From positions 1 through 56,926 of the forward strand of contig JBAQSX010000066.1 of the NCBI GenBank assembly GCA_049296695.1: a DNA stretch of 56,926 nucleotides, read 5' to 3'. Below the pieces are notes generated by a model. The model did not search any database, was not told the origin of the DNA, and worked only from the letters and a program-made list of their open reading frames with translations. Origin of the DNA: UBA10906 sp049296695. Its GTDB lineage: Bacteria > Pseudomonadota > Gammaproteobacteria > Methylococcales > Methylomonadaceae. The position numbers and the translations under genes are program-made. Position 1 is the first letter of the stretch, and each line of letters opens with the position of its first letter. Shown here in pieces: positions 1-7,861 of this stretch.

Positions 1-2389
1 TAATACGCAAACCACCCATTAACGCGCCTTGTTTTTCATATTTAGGCGTTCTCATAAACGGTTTACCTGAAGTAAATAAACCTTGAATAGTCCCTTGCGC
101 TACAGTATGAGTTAAAGATAAGCCAGCCAAAGCCGCGCCTATGGATTGCCATAATGAACACGGAACACGCGCCCGATATAACCACAAGCCCCGCAAAATT
201 TTAAAACTAAATAAACCCACCGTAGGCATTAAAAACACATTAGCGGGTAATTCACTGTGTTGGGGGTCATATAATATTAATGCGGTTAATATTAAACTGG
301 CACTGGTGAATAATAAGGCTAAAGCATCTGAAAACCAAGGCAACCAACCTGCGACAAAATAATATTGTTGCGCGGGGGTTAAGGGTGATTTTTTGGAGGG
401 AATAAAACTACGCCAATGCCCTTTAATAATTTGCATCGCGCCATAAACCCAACGGAAACGTTGCGTCATATAACCTGAGAAAGTATCAGGCATTAATCCC
501 CGACCAAAAGAATCTTTGACATAAACTGAATCATAACCTGCTTCATATAAACGCAAACCTAATTCACTGTCTTCACAAATACACCATTCCGCCCAACGTC
601 CGACTTCAATTAACGCCGATTTACGAATCATGGTCATAGTACCATGTTGAATAATGGCGTTATATTCGTTACGTTGCACCATACCGATATTAAAGAAACC
701 TGCATATTCCCAATAACAAAAGGTTTTAAAACTGCTTTGGGTGCTATCTCGATAATCTTGTGGCGATTGAATAAAACCGACGTTTTTATTATCAAAATAA
801 GGCACCATACATTTCAGCCAATCGGGCGATAATATATAGTCACTATCAATCACGGCAATAATTTCGGCATCTTCGGCGGTTTGTTCTAAACCGTAGTTAA
901 TTGCTCCTGCTTTAAAACCCGGCCAATTTTCTAAATGAAAGAAACGGAACATTGAACCTAAACGTTCACAATCTTCTTTGACGGGTTGCCAGATTGCGGG
1001 GTCTTTGGTGTTGTTATCTAACACTAACACTTCTAAGTTGGGGTAATCGACTTTAGCTAAGGCTTCAAGGGTTTTACGCACCATCATCGGCGGTTCATTG
1101 TGTATGGGCAGATGTAAAGAGACTTTAGGATAAGTAAATTCTGGTGTGGGACTGAGCGGCTGGAAAGTTCGCGCACTTTTGCGATTCCATATCACTTCGG
1201 CAATTTCAACGCTTTCTATTAGCAAGATGATAACCGCGACCACTTGCATCAATAGCAATAAACACCAAAAGAACACATCCACTTTGGTTTGATATTGTTG
1301 CGCCCCTGTGGAGGCTGACCAAAAAATCACCGAGGCGGCTAAGTTGGCAATCACCCCAAAAAACACAATGCCGGGTAATTTCAAACTACTGCGGGTGAAT
1401 AGGAACAAACCCATCAAGACCATACTGGCAAAGGCCGCGCCTGTCGCCCAGTTTTCCCAACCGGGTAAGGTGATAACATCGCCGTCCATTGGATATTTAG
1501 CCTGACGGTCAGCGTTGAAAATCCCCCAATACGCGCCAGCTGAGCCTTCTAAGGACATTTTCCAAGGCTGGTCAAAGGCTTCAACGATGTAATAAGTGAT
1601 TTTTTCTTTGTCCGCACGGTTTAAAAACTCGCGTAAAAAACTCGCTTGATTAGAAATTGAAGCGGTTGCATGTTTGAAAGCTTGTCCGTCTGAGGGCCAA
1701 CCGACTTCGGTAATCACAATCGGTTTATTGGGATAGGCTTTTTGAACGTCATGATAGCGGTCAAACACATAATCGACCGCGTCTTCGGCGGCAATACCTT
1801 CCCAGTAAGGCAGAATATGTATGGCGATAAAATCGACTTCATCGACTAATTTGGGATGTTTAATCCAAATATCCCATGTTTCTGAGGTACTCACAGGTCG
1901 CCAATTATATTTTTTAACTTCGCGTAAATATTCAATCAGTTGCGCTTCAGTAACATCATTACGCAACAAGGTTTCGTTGCCGACCATCACCCGAATCACG
2001 CGAGAATTATTTTGTTTGATAACCTCGCCTAAAACATCGAGTTCATGGCGATTTTTTTCTAAATCATCACCAATCCACGCGCCTAAAGTCACATTTAAAT
2101 CGTGTTTTGCGGCAAGTTCAGGGATTTTGTCTAAGCCATTGTCAACGTTATAAGTACGAATGGCGTGGACTTTGTTTTCAAGTAGGGCTAAATCTTTGTC
2201 AATGTCTTCAGCACTAGGAAAGGTGTTGCTTTTGGGGGTGTCTTGCTTACGCATGGGGTTAAAAGTCAAACCCAGCGTTGTCTTTGTCCACGGCTGTAAT
2301 TGCAAGGGATTGTTGACATAACTCCATATACTGAAATTCACGAATAGGAGTAAGGCAAGCGCGATAAAGGTAGCTATCTTTGTTTTCAT
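1..2389 (-). CDS. GH17-GT2 fusion: membrane beta-glucan synthase/transglycosylase (C-terminus outside window)
   Basis: Open from an ATG at 2389 to the window edge (796 codons), so the C-terminus is missing. An N-terminal membrane anchor (residues about 5-24) leads into a GH17 domain. The likely acid/base is E139 in VGNE and the nucleophile E228 in TEVGWPS. Hydrophobic segments follow, then a processive GT2 domain with D515/D517 (VIDSDY), the ED motif ending at D607 (CICEDSELG) and QRFRW at Q643-W647. GH17-GT2 fusions are known in proteobacteria (NdvB-like proteins), where GH17 remodels beta-1,3-glucan and GT2 polymerises and exports it. A role in periplasmic or extracellular beta-glucan is therefore inferred; linkage cannot be read from sequence. 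It is followed on the same strand by nothing inside the window, and the RTX gene upstream is 87 bp away. Confidence 0.85.
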   Translation of the reverse strand, partial: MKTKIATFIALALLLFVNFSIWSYVNNPLQLQPWTKTTLGLTFNPMRKQDTPKSNTFPSAEDIDKDLALLENKVHAIRTYNVDNGLDKIPELAAKHDLNVTLGAWIGDDLEKNRHELDVLGEVIKQNNSRVIRVMVGNETLLRNDVTEAQLIEYLREVKKYNWRPVSTSETWDIWIKHPKLVDEVDFIAIHILPYWEGIAAEDAVDYVFDRYHDVQKAYPNKPIVITEVGWPSDGQAFKHATASISNQASFLREFLNRADKEKITYYIVEAFDQPWKMSLEGSAGAYWGIFNADRQAKYPMDGDVITLPGWENWATGAAFASMVLMGLFLFTRSSLKLPGIVFFGVIANLAASVIFWSASTGAQQYQTKVDVFFWCLLLLMQVVAVIILLIESVEIAEVIWNRKSARTFQPLSPTPEFTYPKVSLHLPIHNEPPMMVRKTLEALAKVDYPNLEVLVLDNNTKDPAIWQPVKEDCERLGSMFRFFHLENWPGFKAGAINYGLEQTAEDAEIIAVIDSDYILSPDWLKCMVPYFDNKNVGFIQSPQDYRDSTQSSFKTFCYWEYAGFFNIGMVQRNEYNAIIQHGTMTMIRKSALIEVGRWAEWCICEDSELGLRLYEAGYDSVYVKDSFGRGLMPDTFSGYMTQRFRWVYGAMQIIKGHWRSFIPSKKSPLTPAQQYYFVAGWLPWFSDALALLFTSASLILTALILYDPQHSELPANVFLMPTVGLFSFKILRGLWLYRARVPCSLWQSIGAALAGLSLTHTVAQGTIQGLFTSGKPFMRTPKYEKQGALMGGLRI

Positions 2390-2476
2390 TTGAGTTTCAC
2401 TAAACGCGAAAAGTAAAGGATTGGGTAGAAGTCGTTAAAATGAAGCTGAAAACTCAGCTTGGATTTTTAATTAAAT

Positions 2477-4753
2477 TTAACTGACAATAAAATCAGCACT
2501 GCTCAAGGCTAAGTGCGTTCCTAGTAAGGCGATTTGCACCGCTTTACCCGCACCCGAGCCATCGGCATCATAAGACAAAACGCCAGTGCTGCTATTGTAA
2601 AGAATATAGTCATTGCTATCAGTGGCGGCGGAGGCAATTTTAAATTCAGCCGCTGGCAACGCGCCTGTGCTGATGAGCTTGGTGAATACACTGTTTTCGA
2701 GTTGAATAGTATCATCGACGACCGAAAAATCAGTAATCCGATCGTAATTTGCAGATGTTGTTAATTGAAATAAGTCTTTACCTGTGCCGCCTGTTAGTGT
2801 GTCGTTTCCTGTGCCACTATTAAGGGTATCATTACCCGAACTACCATTGAGTAGATTGACAGCACTATTGCCTATTAACAAATTAGCTAAATTATTGCCT
2901 GTGGCGTTAATCGCGGCAGTGCCTGCTAAGCTTAGCTTTTCTAAATTTGTGCCTAAAGTCCAGCTAATTGAGGATTGCACTGTATCAATTTCAGTTAAGC
3001 TGGTACTGGTTTCATTGATTTTATCGTTGCTGTTATCAACGATATAAGTGTCATTCCCCGTACCACCAATTAGGCTGTCACTACCCGAACTGCCGTTAAG
3101 GGTATCGTTACCAGCATTGCCTGTTAGGGTATTATTAGCCGTGTTGCCTATTAACAAGTTAGCAAAGCTATTACCTGTCGCATTTATCGCGGCTGTACCT
3201 GTTAAGGTTAATTTTTCTAAATTTGCACCTAATGTCCAACTAATTGAAGACTGTACGGTATCGGTTTCAGTGGCAATAGTGCTGGTTTCATTAATTTTAT
3301 CGTTGCTGTTATCAACAATATAAGTGTCATTCCCCGTACCGCCATTGAGCGTATCACCACCTAAGCCACCTATTAAAGTATTACTGTAACTATTACCTGT
3401 TAAATTGTCGGCATAAGCACTGCCAGTTAGGTTTTCAATACTGCTATAAGTATCACCTTTAGCATCACCTGTATTACTACTAGGACTACTCAAATTTGCG
3501 ATAACCCCAAGCGTGGCGGTTGTATAAGAGGCGGTGTCGTTGTCACCATTACCAATGAATTGATCAGCCCCCGCACCACCTATCAAACTATCATTACCCG
3601 CATTGCCCGTTAGCGTGTTATTACCGCTATTACCCGTTAGCGTATCCGCATAAGCACCGCCTGTTAGGTTTTCAATACTGCTGTAAGTGTCACCTTTAGC
3701 ATCACCTGTATTGCTACTAGGACTACTCAAACTTGCGATAATGCTTGTCGTAGCGGTGCTGTAGGAAGCAGTGTCGTTGCCTGTATTGCCCTGTAATTGA
3801 TCAGCCCCCGCGCCGCCTAATAACACATCATTGCCCGTGCCGCCGACCAGCACATTGTCAAATTCAATCACGCTGATAATTTGAAAACCGCCTTCATTAT
3901 CAGCAAGATAGGCATTAGTACCCACAACCTGTACAGCTCGCGCTTCACCTGACGTTAAATAACCACCTTTAAGTACAGGCGCGTTGGCGTTAGATACATC
4001 AACAACTTGCAAACCCGCCGTACCATCGGCAATGTAGGCAATATGCCCCACAACATCAACACTGTAAGCTGTCCCTGCTGTGTTTTCATAACTGCCTATT
4101 AAATAAGGTGCGCTAGGGTCACTGATGTCGATAATATCTAAACCCGCATAACCATCGGCAAGATAAGCGCGTGAGCCGATAACCTGCACATCTCTTGCAT
4201 CATAAGTGGTCAAACTGCCCACTCGAAACGGCAAATAAGCATTGCTGATATTAATAATTTGTAACCCAGAAGCGTCAGTACCATTGTCGGCAAGATAGGC
4301 GATATTTCCGACTACCTGCACATCATTAACACTACTGTAGCCATTGGTGTACACGCCTTTAAGAATCGGTAAATAAGGATTGCTAATACTGACTAGTTGA
4401 AAACCTGAAACACCATCGGCAAGGTAAGCGGTCGTTCCGATAATTTGTAGGCTGTTCGCATAGTTATTGGCAAAATAACTGCCTTTAAGGGTGGCATTAT
4501 CGAGATTACTAAAATCTATAATTTGTAAGCCAGCGTTATAACCACTGCTAGCCAGATAAGCGATATTTGAACCGCTTATCTGCACATCATAAAACGCATT
4601 TCCTGTACTGACCGTGCCTATTAAGGTCGGTGAGTTAGAATTACTAATGTTTATTAGAAAAAGTCCTGCATCACCGACTACATAAGCGATACTGCCCGTC
4701 ACTTGCAAGTTATAAGCGTTACCTGAGGTATTAAAAGAACTTTTTAAAAACAT
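2477..4753 (-). CDS. Secreted LVIVD beta-propeller / RTX calcium-binding repeat protein
   Basis: 758 residues, with no N-terminal signal peptide. Residues about 8-300 hold seven LVIVD-type repeats of about 42 residues, each with an AYLAD-like strand followed by GLQIIDISN and a P.LxG step. Seven repeats would close a seven-bladed propeller. From about residue 300 there are many RTX nonapeptides (GGTGNDVLLGG type, calcium binding) and two copies of a longer module, GNDTYIVDNSNDKINETS. The C-terminus ends in a hydrophobic DFIVS-like tail, typical of type I secretion substrates. The inferred fate is export by an ABC-type T1SS and calcium-dependent folding outside the cell, perhaps as an adhesin or surface protein. 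No T1SS genes are adjacent. The RTX part carries long near-identical DNA repeats. Confidence 0.85.
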   Translation of the reverse strand: MFLKSSFNTSGNAYNLQVTGSIAYVVGDAGLFLINISNSNSPTLIGTVSTGNAFYDVQISGSNIAYLASSGYNAGLQIIDFSNLDNATLKGSYFANNYANSLQIIGTTAYLADGVSGFQLVSISNPYLPILKGVYTNGYSSVNDVQVVGNIAYLADNGTDASGLQIINISNAYLPFRVGSLTTYDARDVQVIGSRAYLADGYAGLDIIDISDPSAPYLIGSYENTAGTAYSVDVVGHIAYIADGTAGLQVVDVSNANAPVLKGGYLTSGEARAVQVVGTNAYLADNEGGFQIISVIEFDNVLVGGTGNDVLLGGAGADQLQGNTGNDTASYSTATTSIIASLSSPSSNTGDAKGDTYSSIENLTGGAYADTLTGNSGNNTLTGNAGNDSLIGGAGADQFIGNGDNDTASYTTATLGVIANLSSPSSNTGDAKGDTYSSIENLTGSAYADNLTGNSYSNTLIGGLGGDTLNGGTGNDTYIVDNSNDKINETSTIATETDTVQSSISWTLGANLEKLTLTGTAAINATGNSFANLLIGNTANNTLTGNAGNDTLNGSSGSDSLIGGTGNDTYIVDNSNDKINETSTSLTEIDTVQSSISWTLGTNLEKLSLAGTAAINATGNNLANLLIGNSAVNLLNGSSGNDTLNSGTGNDTLTGGTGKDLFQLTTSANYDRITDFSVVDDTIQLENSVFTKLISTGALPAAEFKIASAATDSNDYILYNSSTGVLSYDADGSGAGKAVQIALLGTHLALSSADFIVS

Positions 4754-4876
4754 CGACTTATACCTTTATAAAACGGATTAAATTTCAAGGTGTTTTTCGC
4801 GATTGAAAAACAATCATGCTATCACTTGCGAGTTTATTTTAAGTAATTGCGTTAAGGTAGTAATGATGAGAATTGA

Positions 4877-4902
4877 GTAGAAGCGACCGTAATCGCTTCT
4901 AC
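4877..4902 (-). terminator. Hairpin downstream of lpd
   Basis: A 10-bp perfect stem (GTAGAAGCGA / TCGCTTCTAC) with a 6-nt loop lies just past the lpd stop on the minus strand. There is no clear U-tract, so it may be a transcript-end stabiliser rather than a strict intrinsic terminator. Confidence 0.4.
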
Positions 4903-4911
4903 GCTGAGGAC

Positions 4912-6324
4912 TTATTTTTTCTTGATGTATAAATCGGTAATTGAGCCTGTAATCATTTCAGCGGCAAAGGCGAGGGTTTCAGAAAGCGTTGGATGTGGAT
5001 GAATTGATAAGGCAATATCTTCAACATCACTGCCCATCTCTAATGCCAGCACTGCCTCGGCAATTAATTCACCCGCATTAGGGCCGACAATACCCGCGCC
5101 TAAAATGCGTCCTGTGCTTTTATCTGACAATAATTTTGTAATGCCTTCTTTGCGTCCCATACTCAGTGAACGCCCACTTGCCGCCCACGGAAATACACCC
5201 TTGTCGTAGTCTATGCCTTGTTCTTTGGCTTGGGTTTCAGTCAGACCCATCCACGCAATTTCAGGATCAGTATAGGCAACCGAAGGAATAGTCAGCGCGT
5301 CAAAACTGGCTTTGTGTCCTGCAATCACCTCAGCGGCAATTTTACCTTCGTGAACGGCTTTATGGGCGAGCATGGGATTACTAACCACATCACCAATAGC
5401 AAAAATATGGGGGACGTTGGTACGTTGTTGTTTATCAACGTTAATAAAACCTTGTTCAGTCACTTCAATACCAGCGAGTTCAGCGGCGATTTTTTTACCG
5501 TTGGGTCTTCTGCCAACGGCGACTAACACTGCATCAAACAGTTCAGAAGCTGGCGCGTCTTTACCTTCAAAAGAAACTTTTAAACCATCGTCTTGGGCTT
5601 CAATGCTAGTGACTTTCGTGCCTAACCAGATATTAGCGTATTGTTTTTGAATTTTTCGCAAAAGTGGCGTAACTAAGTCTTTGTCACAGCTAGGAATTAA
5701 CTGCTCCATAAACTCGACTACGCTGATTTCAGAGCCAAAAGCGTGATACACCGTCGCCATTTCTAAACCAATAATGCCGCCGCCGACAATTAACAGTTTT
5801 TTAGGAATACTGCTTAATGCCAAAGCATCGGTAGAATCCCACAGACGCGGGTCATCATTAGGAAAACTAGGAATTTGCGTGGGTTGTGAACCCACGGCAA
5901 TGATTGCATTATCAAACTGAATAGTTTGTGCGCCTACTTGTAAGGTATTCGCTGAGGTGAATTGACCATCACCTTGCACAACGGTGACTTTGCGTTGTTT
6001 AGCCAACGCGCCCAAACCGTCATTTAAAGTTTTAGTGACGCTATAACGCCATGCGCGGATTTTATCTAAATCTAAATTGGGCTTGCCGTAACTTACGCCA
6101 TGTTGCTCAGCGGCTTGCGCTTCATGAATGGTGTGCGCGGTGTGTAGCAGAGCTTTGGAAGGAATACAGCCGACATTTAAACACACGCCGCCCAACACGG
6201 GGTCGCGTTCAACTAACACCACTTGTTTACCTAAATCAGCGGCTCTAAATGCCGCTGTGTAACCACCAGGACCGCCACCTAATACTAAAACTTCTGCGTG
6301 TATTAGTTCATTATTTTCCGACAT
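4912..6324 (-). CDS. lpdA: Dihydrolipoamide dehydrogenase (E3)
   Basis: 470 residues, the usual E3 length. FAD-binding GGGPGGYTAA lies at residues 17-26, followed by the redox disulfide C48-C53 in GGVCLNVGCIPSK. A second Rossmann motif, GGGIIGLEMA, binds NAD, and the C-terminal HPHPTLSE carries the His-Glu pair that serves as active-site base. It reoxidises the dihydrolipoyl groups of E2 with NAD+. It is the third gene of an aceE-aceF-lpd set and has no fused lipoyl domain. A strong palindrome sits between aceF and lpd, so lpd may be partly uncoupled from aceEF, which would help supply E3 to other 2-oxoacid complexes. Confidence 0.97.
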   Translation of the reverse strand: MSENNELIHAEVLVLGGGPGGYTAAFRAADLGKQVVLVERDPVLGGVCLNVGCIPSKALLHTAHTIHEAQAAEQHGVSYGKPNLDLDKIRAWRYSVTKTLNDGLGALAKQRKVTVVQGDGQFTSANTLQVGAQTIQFDNAIIAVGSQPTQIPSFPNDDPRLWDSTDALALSSIPKKLLIVGGGIIGLEMATVYHAFGSEISVVEFMEQLIPSCDKDLVTPLLRKIQKQYANIWLGTKVTSIEAQDDGLKVSFEGKDAPASELFDAVLVAVGRRPNGKKIAAELAGIEVTEQGFINVDKQQRTNVPHIFAIGDVVSNPMLAHKAVHEGKIAAEVIAGHKASFDALTIPSVAYTDPEIAWMGLTETQAKEQGIDYDKGVFPWAASGRSLSMGRKEGITKLLSDKSTGRILGAGIVGPNAGELIAEAVLALEMGSDVEDIALSIHPHPTLSETLAFAAEMITGSITDLYIKKK

Positions 6325-6466
6325 AGTGTCATGCTCACTTATTAATTTGTTTATTGAAATGGTTTGTGCGGGTTTTCATTAAAAAGTCTGCCCAATAAGC
6401 AGTGCTGTAATGAAAAACGTTTGCTGTAATTTTTTTGGTAATCTTGCAAAGGTAATAACACATGAA

Positions 6467-6514
6467 GGAGTCCAATAACTTTAGCTATTTGCATAGCTAA
6501 AGTTATTGGACTCC
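6467..6514. repeat. Perfect 22-bp-stem palindrome between aceF and lpd (GGAG...CTCC family)
   Basis: The arms GGAGTCCAATAACTTTAGC.. at 6467-6488 and 6493-6514 pair perfectly over 22 bp around a 4-nt loop (TTGC). A run of Ts follows at 6518-6525 on the plus strand. The outer GGAGTCC/GGACTCC ends recur at 10815-10862 and resemble the ends of many other palindromes in the window. It would form a strong hairpin in the aceF-lpd intergenic mRNA and could attenuate lpd. The T-run favours termination in the plus direction only, opposite to the genes. Confidence 0.8.
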
Positions 6515-6563
6515 ATCTTTTTTTAATTCGTATTGCAAGTCGTTTAATTCATCTACAAAATAA

Positions 6564-7853
6564 CTAAACCAATAACCTGCGAATATCACTTAAATAATAT
6601 TTGAGCGTATTCATAAATCTAGCACCTTCTGCGCCATCAATGACGCGGTGGTCGTAGGTAATATCGAGCGGTAACATTAAGCGTGGTACAAATTCTTTGC
6701 CATCCCACACAGGCTGCATTTTGGCGCGAGTCACGCCTAAAATGGCAACTTCGGGAGCGTTGACAATTGGCGTGAATGCCGTGCCGCCAATGCCGCCCAA
6801 ACTCGAAATCGACATACAACCGCCCTGCATATCGCTAGGGAATAGTTTGCCTAAACGGGCTTTTTCGCTTTTTTCAGCCAGTTCTAAGGCAATATCGTTA
6901 ATGCTTTTGCTGTTGACACCGCGCAATACTGGCACAACCAAACCATTCGGTGTATCGACAGCAACACCGATATTGACGTATTTTTTCAAAATCAGATTTT
7001 CACCGTCAGCCGATAACGACGCGTTAAAGGTGGGGTGCTTTTGCAAGGCAATCGCTAAGGCTTTGATGATAAAAATTAACCCTGTAATTTTCAGCTCGTC
7101 TTTTTTCTTTTCAGCATTTAACGCCACACGGAAGGCTTCCATTTCGCTAATATCTGCCTCATCGTGATAAGTGATTAACGGTAAGTTTAACCACACGCGG
7201 GTGAGATTTTGACCTGTTAAGCGTTTAATTTTACTGAGCTTTTGAATTTCAATGTCGCCAAAGGGTGAAAAGTCTACTTCAGGAATAGGCGGAATGCCTG
7301 AGCCTTGAATGGTGGTGCCTTCAACGATGAGTTTTTTAACGTATTGTTGGACATCTTCTTTTAAAATCCGTCCCTTACGTCCACTGCCTGTGCTGATTTT
7401 GCCAATGTCTACGCCTAATTCCCGCGCAAATAAACGCACCGCAGGTGAAGCGTGCGCTAAGCCTTGTTGTGGGCTAGTGCTAACGATAGGCGAGATAGGC
7501 GCGGGCGTGGTTACTGCTTTAGGAGCAGGAGCTGGGCTTGCTTGAACAACAAGAGCAGGTGCTGGCGCGGGTTTTGGTATTTCTGCTACAACAGGTGCAG
7601 GTGCGCTAGCCGTTTCACTTAACAACACCGTTGCCACCAATGAGCCTTCGGAGACTTTATCACCTACTTTAATATGCACTTGCTGGACTGTTCCCGCCGC
7701 TGTGGCGGGGAGTTCCATGCTGGCTTTATCGGTTTCTAGCGTGGCGATGGTTTGGTCTAAAGCGACAATATCGCCTGTTTGAATTAAGACTTCAACCACA
7801 TCGATTTTGCCAACATTGCCCACATCAGGGACTTTAATTTCAATAGTAGCCAT
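6564..7853 (-). CDS. aceF: Dihydrolipoamide acetyltransferase (E2) of pyruvate dehydrogenase
   Basis: 429 residues from the ATG at 7853. This start is chosen over an upstream in-frame GTG because AGGAG sits 5 nt before it and the product then begins MATIEIKVPDVG. There is one lipoyl domain (about residues 1-75, lipoyl Lys in ETDKASMELPA), an Ala/Pro-rich linker, a peripheral subunit-binding domain (HASPAVRLFARELG) and a catalytic domain ending with DHRVIDGAEGARF, which holds the HxxxDG active site. Only one lipoyl domain is present, versus three in E. coli AceF. The start is 8 nt past the aceE stop, so the two are surely co-transcribed. It transfers acetyl groups from E1 to CoA. Confidence 0.95.
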   Translation of the reverse strand: MATIEIKVPDVGNVGKIDVVEVLIQTGDIVALDQTIATLETDKASMELPATAAGTVQQVHIKVGDKVSEGSLVATVLLSETASAPAPVVAEIPKPAPAPALVVQASPAPAPKAVTTPAPISPIVSTSPQQGLAHASPAVRLFARELGVDIGKISTGSGRKGRILKEDVQQYVKKLIVEGTTIQGSGIPPIPEVDFSPFGDIEIQKLSKIKRLTGQNLTRVWLNLPLITYHDEADISEMEAFRVALNAEKKKDELKITGLIFIIKALAIALQKHPTFNASLSADGENLILKKYVNIGVAVDTPNGLVVPVLRGVNSKSINDIALELAEKSEKARLGKLFPSDMQGGCMSISSLGGIGGTAFTPIVNAPEVAILGVTRAKMQPVWDGKEFVPRLMLPLDITYDHRVIDGAEGARFMNTLKYYLSDIRRLLV

Positions 7854-7861
7854 CATCTCTC

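Noticed and set aside
2784..3323. Two plus-strand frames rich in Pro, Val and Leu
   Set aside because: They are the antisense of the RTX repeats and reflect periodic base composition; no start signals or homology.
6467..6514. A riboswitch or leader controlling lpd
   Set aside because: The stem is a perfect palindrome that recurs with different interiors elsewhere; no conserved aptamer-like features.
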